64,000 bases of DNA, from assembly GCF_000195915.1 (NCBI RefSeq), contig NC_002578.1:987644-1051643 (forward strand), written 5' to 3'. Positions 35,913 to 44,616 of this stretch are shown piece by piece. The position numbers were made by a program, and so were the translations under genes. The stretch comes from Thermoplasma acidophilum DSM 1728. Its GTDB lineage: Archaea; Thermoplasmatota; Thermoplasmata; Thermoplasmatales; Thermoplasmataceae. How positions within the stretch are numbered: position 1 is the first letter of the stretch; each line of letters starts with the position of its first letter. The notes under the pieces are model-generated. The model ran no database searches. It was not told the origin of the DNA and saw only the letters and a list, made by a program, of their open reading frames with translations.

Positions 35913-36524
35913 TTATTTCACAAACTTCAGATACCAGGTCTTCACACCCGGTTCTCCATCCCTCTTCAGGCTTGCATCAACCGTTGAAGGTGCGCCCTCT
36001 ATTCCCTCCTGCCCGGGCTGCCAGTTGGCTGGCGTGGCTAGCTTGCGTTCCCAGTTGAACTGCAGGGCCTTTATCACCCTTATTATCTCGTCTATGTTCC
36101 TTCCTGTCTCGGCCGGATAGTAGATCATCCACCTGACTATCTGGTTCGGATCGATGATGAAAACTCCCCTGACGGTTGCGCCGGACTTCTCATCGATCAG
36201 GTTGTACTGCCTGGCAACCTCCTTGTCTATGTCCGCAATTATCGGGAATGGTATTTCAATACCGAAGTGCTCCTTTATGTCCCTTATCCACGCTATATGG
36301 CTGTACACGCTGTCGATGCTGAGGCCGAGGAGTTCAACGCCCAGAGCCTGGAAATCCTTGTATCTCTCTGTAAATGCTATGAACTCCGTTGTGCACACCG
36401 GTGTGAAATCACCTGGATGCGAAAACAGCAGAACCCACTTTCCCCTGTAGCTGGACAGGGTTACAGGACCCTTTGACGTGTTCACGGTAAAATCCGGAGC
36501 CTTTTGACCCAATGTTACTGGCAT
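35913..36524 (-). CDS. peroxiredoxin (Prx6-like, single-cysteine)
   Basis: 203 residues. The peroxidatic motif is DFTPVCTTEF (Cys near residue 45), with the conserved Arg/Trp context RWMIYYPAETGRN. The C-terminal extension (ATPANWQPGQEG) is of the archaeal Prx6 type. It is the only cysteine in the protein, so it acts as a 1-Cys enzyme needing an outside thiol, unlike archaeal relatives that have extra C-terminal cysteines. It detoxifies peroxides, fitting an aerobe. GGTGAT lies before the ATG and a TATA box about 35 nt upstream. Confidence 0.95.
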   Translation of the reverse strand: MPVTLGQKAPDFTVNTSKGPVTLSSYRGKWVLLFSHPGDFTPVCTTEFIAFTERYKDFQALGVELLGLSIDSVYSHIAWIRDIKEHFGIEIPFPIIADIDKEVARQYNLIDEKSGATVRGVFIIDPNQIVRWMIYYPAETGRNIDEIIRVIKALQFNWERKLATPANWQPGQEGIEGAPSTVDASLKRDGEPGVKTWYLKFVK

Positions 36525-36598
36525 TCAAATCACCATAAAATGATGCTTGAAAGGAATATAAGTGTATTGAATTGTGCATAGCTAATATTTAACGAATA

Positions 36599-37561
36599 TC
36601 ATTTTGAATTCGTTAGTATCTGTTCCGTGAAGTACGTTATCACTATATCCGCACCGGCTCGGAATATGGAAACTAATGATTCTCGTATGGCATCTTCGGA
36701 CAGGTACCCGTTCTTCACCGCATTGTATATCATATTGTACTCGCCGCTCACGCTGTACGCAGCCAACGGCAGATCGAATCTTTCTCTGGCCTTAGCTATG
36801 ATATCCAGGTAGAAAATCGCCGGTTTTACCATTATTATGTCTGCACCCTCGTACACGTCCAGATCGATCTCCCTGAGCGCTTCCCTCTGGTTTCTGTAAT
36901 CCATCTGGTAGCTCTTTCTGTCTCCGACCTTCGGAGCGGATTCCGCGGCTTCCCTGAATGGGCCATAGAGATTTGATGAGAACTTGGAACTGTACGCCAT
37001 GATCATCACGTTTTCGAAGCCATCATTATCCAGTTCATCCCTTATGGCCGATACCTGCCCATCCATCATACCGCTAGGGGCGACTATATCCACACCGGCC
37101 TCTGCATAGCTTTTCGCTATTTTCCTGTACACCTCAAGCGTTGAGTCGTTGTCCACATAACCATCCTTCAACAGGCCGCATTGCCCTGTATCTGTGTATT
37201 CACATAGACAAAGATCCGCAATTGTTATTATGTTCGTGTTATCTTTGATTACGGATATGGCCTTCTGTATCACGCCATTCTTGTCGTAGGCAGCACTTCC
37301 CATACTATCCTTATGCGATGGAACGCCGAACAGTAGGACAGATTTCACTCCTATGTCTTCAAGGTGTTTCACATAGGCCTTCAGATCTCCAAGCGGATAT
37401 CTCAGTATTCCCGGCATGGAGGAGATCTCTACCGGCTTCGAAATGCCCTCTTCAACAAATATTGGCATAACCAGCTTCTCCGGCCTGATCGAAGTTTCGG
37501 AGAAAAGATCCCTGAAATTCTGATCCTTTCTGTACCTTCTCATTCTAATGATCGGGAACAT
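36599..37561 (-). CDS. hemB: delta-aminolevulinic acid dehydratase (porphobilinogen synthase)
   Basis: 320 residues. The two active-site lysines lie in MAYSSKFSSNLYGPFREA and MVKPAIFYLDII. The metal site is DLCLCEYTDTGQCG, the three-cysteine zinc form. The enzyme condenses two aminolevulinates to porphobilinogen in haem synthesis. A TATA-like CCTATTTATCC is 27 nt before the ATG. It is transcribed away from the unknown gene at 37660. Confidence 0.97.
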   Translation of the reverse strand: MFPIIRMRRYRKDQNFRDLFSETSIRPEKLVMPIFVEEGISKPVEISSMPGILRYPLGDLKAYVKHLEDIGVKSVLLFGVPSHKDSMGSAAYDKNGVIQKAISVIKDNTNIITIADLCLCEYTDTGQCGLLKDGYVDNDSTLEVYRKIAKSYAEAGVDIVAPSGMMDGQVSAIRDELDNDGFENVMIMAYSSKFSSNLYGPFREAAESAPKVGDRKSYQMDYRNQREALREIDLDVYEGADIIMVKPAIFYLDIIAKARERFDLPLAAYSVSGEYNMIYNAVKNGYLSEDAIRESLVSIFRAGADIVITYFTEQILTNSK

Positions 37562-37659
37562 ATATCGTCATGCTTACCACGGATAAATAGGATGCATATA
37601 TGCAAAATTAGCTCTAAGAACCACATTAAATAAATTATATCAGAAATGAATATGGAAAT

Positions 37660-37992
37660 ATGACGCTCTGTGCAATGTACAATATATCGATGGCCGGTTC
37701 TCATCCAACCACAATATGCGTTGTCATGGATAGGTTCCTGGAATCATTCAGTGAACTTTATGATATCATCGATGAAAACGACACCGATGTCATGATGGAT
37801 TTCATCTCAAGGTTCGCAAGAACAGATGAGATCATGCCGGAAGATAAAACGGTCGGATTCGTTGTTGTCAACGCTGATAAGAAGCTCATGTCTGTATCAT
37901 TTTCCGACATAGATGAGAACATGAAAAAGGTAATAAAGGCAACAGCCGAGAAATTCAAAAACAAAGGATTCAAAGTTGAAACGGATATGTAA
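37660..37992 (+). CDS. 110-residue protein of unknown function
   Basis: A soluble alpha/beta protein with a helical first half (DRFLESFSELYDIIDENDTD) and a strand-helix second half (KTVGFVVVNADKKLMSVSF ... MKKVIKATAEKFKNKGF). Two cysteines occur near the N-terminus. A TATA element (ATTAAATAAATTATATC) lies about 28 nt before the ATG, which supports this start and a leaderless mRNA. No family recognised. Confidence 0.7.
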   Translation: MTLCAMYNISMAGSHPTTICVVMDRFLESFSELYDIIDENDTDVMMDFISRFARTDEIMPEDKTVGFVVVNADKKLMSVSFSDIDENMKKVIKATAEKFKNKGFKVETDM

Positions 37993-38016
37993 TTCGGAAA
38001 ATTGAAATTATGAATT

Positions 38017-38262
38017 TTAGTACATGGTCAGGTTGTATTTCCTGTCCATGAACTCGTAATCTTTTCGGTTTTTTATGCTCAGCAGCTTTGTGAGTTCCTT
38101 CATCTTTTCTACGTAACGATCGTCGTAAATTTCACGGCCTAGAACCAGGCGCCCGAGATCGTCATCGAACATTACCTGCTCTCCGTGCTTTTTCAGGCAG
38201 TGAATGCATTCCGCCGCCTCTTCTTCATCCTCTATGTGATTAAAGCATTCTTCGAAACTCAT
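38017..38262 (-). CDS. 81-residue acidic protein at the end of the nuo operon
   Basis: Begins MSFEECFNHIEDEEEAAECIHCLKKHGEQ, with cysteines at 6, 19 and 22 (C-x2-C) and nearby histidines, so it may bind a metal. The rest is charged and helical. The ATG overlaps the preceding gene in an ATGA junction, and it closes an operon that starts at nuoA. No family recognised. Placement suggests, but does not prove, an accessory role for complex I. Confidence 0.72.
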   Translation of the reverse strand: MSFEECFNHIEDEEEAAECIHCLKKHGEQVMFDDDLGRLVLGREIYDDRYVEKMKELTKLLSIKNRKDYEFMDRKYNLTMY

Positions 38263-38612
38263 CTGTCATCACACCTCTTGCCATCGAAGTACGGGAATCT
38301 CACGTTATAACGATCAATCGAGAAGAACAGATAGTAAGGGAAGCTCCTAAGAAAGTCAGGGTCTATGAATTTAGATAGCGCATCCATGTTTCCATCTATG
38401 TATGCCTTTAAGTCCTTCCAGGATCTCCTGCCTCTCACGACGTCGTCGAGTATGCTTATGAATTCATAGTAAGGGTCATATCTGGAATCTCCGGTGGTCG
38501 ATTTATAGAGTTCTAGCTTCTTTCTGGCATTGAATATCACCTTATAAGCATCGTCGACTTCACCGGCCAGAAGGGCACTCCTTATAACATCCATATTGAG
38601 GTTCGCGTTCAT
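38259..38612 (-). CDS. 117-residue protein of unknown function after nuoN
   Basis: A soluble helical protein (MDVIRSALLAGEVDDAYKVIFNARKKLELY ... WKDLKAYIDGNMDALSKFIDPDFLRSFPYYLFFSIDRY). It starts 6 bp after the nuoN stop and its end overlaps the next gene by 4 bp, so both are cotranscribed with nuo. I do not recognise a family. There are no cysteine clusters, so it is not an iron-sulfur subunit. Confidence 0.72.
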   Translation of the reverse strand: MNANLNMDVIRSALLAGEVDDAYKVIFNARKKLELYKSTTGDSRYDPYYEFISILDDVVRGRRSWKDLKAYIDGNMDALSKFIDPDFLRSFPYYLFFSIDRYNVRFPYFDGKRCDDR

Positions 38613-38618
38613 CTTACA

Positions 38619-40028
38619 TCACCCCACCAGCTGCGTTGAAATATTAACAAGCATCGGAAACATCACGTAAAATACCCCGAGAAAGACCACTATAGCAGCA
38701 GAGATTATGACCATAGCCTTGTTCCCATTGTCTGTTGAGAATTCGCTTTTCGGATCCTCCCAGAACAGGTATCTCATAACCTTCATGTAATAGAATACGG
38801 AGATTGCACTGTTCAGTATGGCGATAACCGCCAGCCACCAGAGCCCTCCATCTATCACGGAAAGGAAGAGGAAATACTTAGCCAGAAAACCTCCAGTAAG
38901 CGGTATTCCAGCAAGGCTAAGCAGAAGTATGGAGAAGCTGGCCGCAACGTATGGCGATTTCTTTCCCAGACCGGATATTGCATCGAATGTTACGTTCTCC
39001 TGCTTCACCATATTCATTGCAAGGAAGGATCCTCCCTTCATGAATATGTAGACAAGGGAATAGAACATACCTGATGCGATAGCAAGGTCGACCACACTTG
39101 GTTTATTGCCGATGCCCACGTATGATACAACGGCAAGCACCAGTATTAGGTATCCGGCTTGTGCAACGGATGAGTATGCAAGCAACCTCTTTACGTTGTT
39201 CTGCGAGAGGGCGGCCACGTTCGCATAGGTCATGGTAAGAACGGACAGTATCACGAAGAAGAAATAAACCGGTGCGGTGTAGGAGCTGAAGCCCACGAGG
39301 AATATCTTCAGCACTATCACGAATGCCATTATCTTTGTTCCAGTGGAGAGAAAGGCTGAGACGTCGTTTTCAGTACCATCGTATGCGTCTATGGCCCACT
39401 GGTGCATCGGGAATATTGCAAGCTTGAAACCGAAGCCTATCAGCAGGAACAGAAGGGCTAGAAGCATGGTTGGTTTGTCTGCCGACACCATTGTCGTTGA
39501 TGTGGAGAGAGTGAACGTACCAACGGAGAAGAAGTAGAATGCGATGCCCAGTATAATGAACGTGGTCGCTATAGTTCCTGTGAAGAAGTACTTGACGGTG
39601 GCTTCAAGATTTCTCTGCTTGCCTCCATATGCTGACATGATGTAGGTCATTATACTGACAGATTCGAACGCAACGAAGGCTATTATCAGGTTCCATGTTT
39701 CAGCCACAAATATCATGCCAAGTGCTGAGAATATCAGTGCAGAGTAGAATATCTCCGACCTCTTTCCGAGGTACTTGGCCACTGGCAAAGATATGAATAG
39801 CGCGGATATCAGCAGCACGATAGCGAAGTACTCAGAGAACTTGTTCACCGTAATTCCATATGCAGAGGAATACGGCGTGAACGCAATCATTATTATGGCT
39901 ACTGCCAAGGTGGCAAATGTTATTGCGGCATTGACAATAGATTTCCTTACCGGTATTCCGACGGCCAGGACAACAAAGCCCATGATCGCCAGGAATATCT
40001 CAGGATAGAACAGTGCTATATCGCTCAT
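38619..40028 (-). CDS. nuoN: NADH-quinone oxidoreductase-type complex I subunit N
   Basis: 469 residues and about 14 membrane helices, an antiporter-like subunit of complex I. Key charged residues in helices include the Glu/Lys-rich EGTENDVSAFLSTGTK region and MAFVIVLKIFLVG; FFTGTIATTFIILG and PLTGGFLAKYFLF are typical. It helps pump protons. The ATG overlaps the nuoM stop (ATGA). Last of the recognised nuo genes. Confidence 0.93.
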   Translation of the reverse strand: MSDIALFYPEIFLAIMGFVVLAVGIPVRKSIVNAAITFATLAVAIIMIAFTPYSSAYGITVNKFSEYFAIVLLISALFISLPVAKYLGKRSEIFYSALIFSALGMIFVAETWNLIIAFVAFESVSIMTYIMSAYGGKQRNLEATVKYFFTGTIATTFIILGIAFYFFSVGTFTLSTSTTMVSADKPTMLLALLFLLIGFGFKLAIFPMHQWAIDAYDGTENDVSAFLSTGTKIMAFVIVLKIFLVGFSSYTAPVYFFFVILSVLTMTYANVAALSQNNVKRLLAYSSVAQAGYLILVLAVVSYVGIGNKPSVVDLAIASGMFYSLVYIFMKGGSFLAMNMVKQENVTFDAISGLGKKSPYVAASFSILLLSLAGIPLTGGFLAKYFLFLSVIDGGLWWLAVIAILNSAISVFYYMKVMRYLFWEDPKSEFSTDNGNKAMVIISAAIVVFLGVFYVMFPMLVNISTQLVG

Positions 40029-41512
40029 TGAATCACCCCGAATATGTTGCTGGTGTAATTAACTAGATTGTGGAAGATCAAATTCGGATACACACCGAAT
40101 AGAAAGATAACGAGCACCAGGAACACCAGTATGAGAAATTCGCTAACCCTCACATCCCTTATGAACCCAAGATTCTCGTTGTAGGGCCCATATAATGATC
40201 TCTGCGCTGTCCATATGTGATAGGAGGCAGTTATTATCATGCCAAATATCACAAAGAATATGTACCAGCTTATGGCCTGGAACACTCCAACCACTATCGA
40301 AAATTCGCCTATGAAGCCTGCAAAGCCAGGGAGACCCAGTGAAGCAAGGAAGCCTATCAATGAAAATGAAGCCAGCATCGGAGCCTCACGGTATATACCA
40401 CCCAGGCCATAAACAGAATCCGTTTTGGTGTTTCTATTTATGTAATAAAGTGCGGAGAATACGAGTGCCATTATAAGGCCGTGTGCGACTATCTGGAACA
40501 TACCTCCCGCTGCCTCGATGTATTTGACGCTGTAATCTACGCCTGAGGATTCGATTATAGAAGCGGCGAAGGAGAGGGTGACGAAGCCCATGGCGGATGC
40601 GCTGGCAAAGGCCATCATCTTCTTTATGTTCCTCTGGAACATGGCTGTCAGAGCAAAGTATATTATGCTCATTATGCCAAGAGCTTCTAGGATGTACAGA
40701 ACCCATAGAGGTATTGCGCTGTATGCCTCCATCAATATGCCAAAGAGACCGTAACCTCCCATCATGGATATTGCACCTGCCAGGATCACTGTTGCTGGGT
40801 ATGGAGCAGAATAGTAGGAATCTGGCAGCCAGGAATGTATTGGGAATGACGGCATCTTCACGAGGAATCCGAACAGGAAGCCAAACAGGACAAAACCTAG
40901 TTCGAACACCGGCAGGGAATGAACTATACTCATCAGCGGGCCAATTTCAAATGTGTAGTATCCTAGATATGAAAACGAATAGGAGTAAAGTGTGAATATC
41001 GAAAGGAGAATGAAGACGGAACCTATGTGTGTGTAAACAAAGAATTTCAGCGATATGGAATCCTTGTTATCCCTTCCATACCTGCCGATCATGAAGTACA
41101 CAGGCACTAATACGAGCTCCCAGAAGATGTAGAAGAACAGAAAATCCCTGGAGATAAGAAGACCTATTAGGCCAACCTCAACAAGCATTTCCAGCCCGAA
41201 GAACACCGATCCGTATTTCCTGTCCGTTATAAGTATCGATACGAGCATCACTATTCCAGTCAGAATGAGCAGGGCATCAGTCAGTCCGCTTACACCTACG
41301 GAGAAATAGAGGCCAATGCTTCTGGAGATCGTTATGCTGTACTGCGATATGAATCCACCGCTATATGATGAGAAGCGTAGTATAGAAAATGCAGCTATAA
41401 GTATGAGCAGTATGCCAGACAGTACCGATGCTGTTTCCTTTGCATAGCGTCCAGTGAAGAAAGCAGCGATTCCGAATATTATAGATATTATCAAAATATA
41501 GAATGCAAACAT
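40025..41512 (-). CDS. nuoM: complex I subunit M
   Basis: 495 residues from the ATG at 41512, chosen because it lies one base after the nuoL stop; the open frame runs to 41536 inside nuoL. About 14 helices. FWELVLVPVYFMIGRYG, FLVKMPSFPIHSWLPDSYYSAP and the later KKMMAFASASAMGFV are NuoM/ND4 signatures: Glu and Lys in helices, His-Trp-Leu-Pro-Asp in the connecting loop. Proton-pumping antiporter-like subunit. Confidence 0.94.
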   Translation of the reverse strand: MFAFYILIISIIFGIAAFFTGRYAKETASVLSGILLILIAAFSILRFSSYSGGFISQYSITISRSIGLYFSVGVSGLTDALLILTGIVMLVSILITDRKYGSVFFGLEMLVEVGLIGLLISRDFLFFYIFWELVLVPVYFMIGRYGRDNKDSISLKFFVYTHIGSVFILLSIFTLYSYSFSYLGYYTFEIGPLMSIVHSLPVFELGFVLFGFLFGFLVKMPSFPIHSWLPDSYYSAPYPATVILAGAISMMGGYGLFGILMEAYSAIPLWVLYILEALGIMSIIYFALTAMFQRNIKKMMAFASASAMGFVTLSFAASIIESSGVDYSVKYIEAAGGMFQIVAHGLIMALVFSALYYINRNTKTDSVYGLGGIYREAPMLASFSLIGFLASLGLPGFAGFIGEFSIVVGVFQAISWYIFFVIFGMIITASYHIWTAQRSLYGPYNENLGFIRDVRVSEFLILVFLVLVIFLFGVYPNLIFHNLVNYTSNIFGVIQ

Positions 41513-41513
41513 T

Positions 41514-43415
41514 TTACACCAGCTCCACGATCTCAATTATTATGAATATCAAGATTGCCGCAATTATAAGCACTGCAACATAGTTCTCGAAGACTCCGGA
41601 TTGCAACCTCCTGAAATAGGTTCCTGTTGAAACCGTATCTGATCCAAGTTTGTTTACAGATCCGTTGTACGCATTTTCAAATCCACTGAATGCGGCTGAA
41701 AGTGGCAGGATAACGCGTTCCGATATTATCCTTGTGTATAATACATCAATGTAAAATTTGTTCTTGACGAGCTTGTAGTACCATGTCTTTGATATGTCCC
41801 AGGTTTTCCACTTCTCAAACCCATATATATAAAGATCAACGAAAAAGCCAATGGCCAGCAGTATTATTGGAAGTGTTGTTATGTAAATAGGCGCGGTTGG
41901 AACCGAAACACTGTATGGCGAAAGATCAAGCGTCGGCTTTACAAAGCTATAGAATGGTACCTGCCAGACACCGAGTATAAGTGCGAATATAGACAGTACC
42001 ATTAGCGGAAGCAGTGCCACTATTGGCGGATCCCTAGCTCTTTCAGCCAGCGTAGATCTAGGCTTTCCGACTGCAACAAGGAAGAACATGCGGAATGTGT
42101 ATAGTGTCGTCAGCAGAGATCCGGTCATCAGGAACAGTAATGGAAGGAATCCAGCGACTGAAAGCGATTTGGTGAAATAATTATATGACGCAAATATAAT
42201 CGGGTCCTTGGAGAAATAACCCGATGTACCAGGAAACGCCACAAGAGCAAGTGAGCCTATGAAGAACAGCGTAGTTGTTACAGGCATCCTCTTCCAGAGA
42301 CCGCCCATCTGCTTTGCGTCCCTCAGATCCATCATTGCTACGAGGAATGCACCGGCACTCATGAAGAGGAGAGCTTTGAATATCGCATGCGAGATGAGGT
42401 GGAACATACCCAGCGAGACTGCCACACCTCCAATTATGGGCGCCAGACCAATGGCCGCCAGCATGTATCCAAGCTGGCTTATCGTCGAATATGCCAGTAT
42501 TCTCTTCACATCATTAACTACAAGGCCCACTATACCGGCATACAGTGCCGTGAATGATCCAACTATGGCGACCGCGTACATGGCGAAAGGTGCCGCATAT
42601 AGAAAGACCTGGAACAGCCTGGCAACCAGATAAACTCCTGCGGTGACCATCGTAGCAGCATGGATCAGTGCTGAGACAGTGGTCGGGCCTTCCATGGCGT
42701 CCGGTATCCATACATGGAGTGGGAACTGTGCTGATTTTCCAATAGCGGCGCCGAGAATGAATATAGCTATTATGCCGAGTCTTACCTTTCCAATGGCTAC
42801 AGCGATGGAGCTCGCATTGGATATGAGGTACGGTATGCTAAGCGGATCCTTTGTAACATTTATGAGTGAATAGTAAAGTATGGACATGCCTATTATGAAG
42901 GAGAGATCGCCAACCCTCGTCACTATAAAGGCCTTCTTGGCTGCTGCGGTTGCATTTGGCTTGAAGAACCAGAATCCTATCAGGAGGTAAGAACACAGAC
43001 CCACGAGCTCCCAGAACAGAAAGAGCAAGACGAGATTTGATGATATCACCAGACCGAGCATTCCTGCGGTAAATAATGCAGTTTCAGCGAAGTAGACGTG
43101 CTTGTTCGGATCATCCTTCATGTAGTATATTGCGAAGAGGTGTATCATCAGTGAAACGAACGAAACCATCATCGCCATAACTATCGCAAGATTGTCAATG
43201 TAGATACCGAAGTCTATATTGTAGAACCATGTGTAGCTATTGTAAATGGGATGCTTTATGACCGTGAAGTAGGTTATGACGGAGAAGATGAAGGCCAAGA
43301 ATATAAAGAACGAGGCAATGGCTCCGGACCACCTTCTATAGTACTTGCCTATGATCAGCGTAAGGAGAAAGCCGATCAGAGGCGAAATGAATATCATCCA
43401 GCCGTATATGTACAT
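41514..43415 (-). CDS. nuoL: complex I subunit L
   Basis: 633 residues from the ATG at 43415, where AAGGTGGTGA provides a ribosome site; the frame opens at a GTG at 43424. Signatures: LFLFWELVGLCSYLLIGFWF, AQFPLHVWIPDAMEGPTTVSALIHAATMV and VNDVKRILAYSTISQLGYM. The long C-terminal helix and final membrane helix typical of NuoL are present (about 540-630). It is the distal proton-pumping subunit with the lateral helix. Confidence 0.95.
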   Translation of the reverse strand: MYIYGWMIFISPLIGFLLTLIIGKYYRRWSGAIASFFIFLAFIFSVITYFTVIKHPIYNSYTWFYNIDFGIYIDNLAIVMAMMVSFVSLMIHLFAIYYMKDDPNKHVYFAETALFTAGMLGLVISSNLVLLFLFWELVGLCSYLLIGFWFFKPNATAAAKKAFIVTRVGDLSFIIGMSILYYSLINVTKDPLSIPYLISNASSIAVAIGKVRLGIIAIFILGAAIGKSAQFPLHVWIPDAMEGPTTVSALIHAATMVTAGVYLVARLFQVFLYAAPFAMYAVAIVGSFTALYAGIVGLVVNDVKRILAYSTISQLGYMLAAIGLAPIIGGVAVSLGMFHLISHAIFKALLFMSAGAFLVAMMDLRDAKQMGGLWKRMPVTTTLFFIGSLALVAFPGTSGYFSKDPIIFASYNYFTKSLSVAGFLPLLFLMTGSLLTTLYTFRMFFLVAVGKPRSTLAERARDPPIVALLPLMVLSIFALILGVWQVPFYSFVKPTLDLSPYSVSVPTAPIYITTLPIILLAIGFFVDLYIYGFEKWKTWDISKTWYYKLVKNKFYIDVLYTRIISERVILPLSAAFSGFENAYNGSVNKLGSDTVSTGTYFRRLQSGVFENYVAVLIIAAILIFIIIEIVELV

Positions 43416-43417
43416 CG

Positions 43418-43729
43418 TCACCACCTTATCTCCTTGAGCAGGGAGATATCAATCTTTCCGAACCTGTGATAAACCGCTATGAGCAGCCCCAGGCCAACTG
43501 CAGATTCAACAACTCCTATCGCTATCGCAAACAGCGCAAAGACATAGGGAGATATAGTCCCGGAATGGGCATAGTAGTATGATCCTATCCCTATAACATT
43601 CAGTATTGCGGAATTTATCATGATTTCGATCGAGATCAGCATCTTTATTCCGACCCTGGAAGTCATTACGCCATACAGCCCTATTACAAAAAGCAGTATG
43701 GCAACGAAGCTGATTGCTGATATAAACAT
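43418..43729 (-). CDS. nuoK: complex I subunit K
   Basis: 103 residues with three helices. The conserved Glu residues sit in membrane helices: MLISIEIMINSAIL and VVESAVGLGLLIAVY. The ATG at 43729 overlaps the TGA of the preceding nuoJ fragment. NuoK is part of the proton-translocating membrane arm. Confidence 0.93.
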   Translation of the reverse strand: MFISAISFVAILLFVIGLYGVMTSRVGIKMLISIEIMINSAILNVIGIGSYYYAHSGTISPYVFALFAIAIGVVESAVGLGLLIAVYHRFGKIDISLLKEIRW

Positions 43730-43947
43730 CACTCATCACCCTTTGCCACATACATTACGCCGAGCACTGCACCCACGATGACCACAGATATGAGTTCGAA
43801 GGGTACCACATATTGGTTGAATATATCGTATCCGTAAAACGTTATATTTTGAGACACTGGTATGAAAGTCCCGGACATCATTAGAACTGGAACGATCACT
43901 GCTATGAAAAACAGTATGACCGCAGCCAGAGCAAGATACTTATTCAA
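43729..43947 (-). CDS. nuoJ: complex I subunit J, C-terminal half (split gene)
   Basis: 72 residues with two helices. The second, FELISVVIVGAVLGVMYVAK, corresponds to the last helix of NuoJ, which ends in VLVAAVIGALVLA-type sequence. The start is TTG at 43947, with GGAGGTAAGG well placed upstream, inside the end of the N-terminal half. The two halves overlap by 8 bp and keep complementary topology, so together they make a full NuoJ of about 154 residues. Confidence 0.85.
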   Translation of the reverse strand: MNKYLALAAVILFFIAVIVPVLMMSGTFIPVSQNITFYGYDIFNQYVVPFELISVVIVGAVLGVMYVAKGDE

Positions 43948-44188
43948 TTTCCTTACCTCCTGTGAGCATAACGGTGAAAGCTAGTATCGTGACGACTGCA
44001 CCTATGTAAACTAGAACTTCCACAGCGGCTATGAATGAGGCACCGATGAATAGAAATTCCGATGCGAGAATTATGAGGAACAGAAACAGGTATATCACCG
44101 AATGCGTCAGATTCTTCTCTCTGACGGACATAACGGAGAACGCTATTAGAAATATCGCTATGAGCGAGAATATGAGCGTGTATATCAT
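43940..44188 (-). CDS. nuoJ: complex I subunit J, N-terminal half (split gene)
   Basis: 82 residues with three helices. LTHSVIYLFLFLIILASEFLFIGASFIAAVEVLVYIGAVVTILAFTVML contains the hallmark of NuoJ helix 3, A-x-Q/V-E-V-L-V-Y-x-G-A-V-x-x-L (residues 57-75). It ends in a short polar tail, GGKEIE, and a genuine stop. The ATG overlaps the nuoI stop (ATGA). The C-terminal helices of NuoJ are encoded by the next ORF. Confidence 0.88.
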   Translation of the reverse strand: MIYTLIFSLIAIFLIAFSVMSVREKNLTHSVIYLFLFLIILASEFLFIGASFIAAVEVLVYIGAVVTILAFTVMLTGGKEIE

Positions 44189-44616
44189 TTCTTCACCTCG
44201 CTCTCCGTCTTTTCCAGTTCTTCCGGGCTGTAGAAGAAGTTATTCCTTGTGCGTGCTGTTTCTAGTTCATGCGTTAGGTATATTGCCTCCGTCGGGCATA
44301 TCTCTTCGCAATTGCGGCAGACAGTGCAGGTACCGAAGTTTACCTGTGGATACAAGTTTCTCTTATTGTGCGGGTTGTTCCTCTCAACAACTATCATCCT
44401 TATGGATAGGTTTGGGCATACCTGTTCGCAGAGCGTGCAACCAACACAGTCATCCATGCTCAGGAAGATCCTGAACTTGAACCTAGCCGGTGTGTACGCC
44501 TTTTCTTCAGGGTACTGTACGGTTATTGGTTTCTTGAAGAGATGCTTGAAGACAGTATACATACCCTGAAGCGATCCTATAAGCGGAATTCTTTTTGGTT
44601 CTTTAACCTCTATCAT
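44185..44616 (-). CDS. nuoI: complex I subunit I, two [4Fe-4S] ferredoxin-like
   Basis: 143 residues from the ATG at 44616, which overlaps the nuoH stop (ATGA) and has GGGGGTGAT upstream; the frame opens at 44649 inside nuoH. Two cluster-binding motifs are CVGCTLCEQVCP and CTVCRNCEEICP, each C-x2-C-x2-C-x3-CP. These clusters carry electrons from the input side to NuoB. With NuoE, F and G absent, electrons must reach NuoI from an unidentified donor, likely a ferredoxin or F420-type partner. Confidence 0.95.
   Translation of the reverse strand: MIEVKEPKRIPLIGSLQGMYTVFKHLFKKPITVQYPEEKAYTPARFKFRIFLSMDDCVGCTLCEQVCPNLSIRMIVVERNNPHNKRNLYPQVNFGTCTVCRNCEEICPTEAIYLTHELETARTRNNFFYSPEELEKTESEVKK

Noticed and set aside
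37660-37992. Possible link of the 110-aa gene with hemB
   Set aside because: They diverge from separate TATA boxes, and nothing in the protein suggests haem synthesis.
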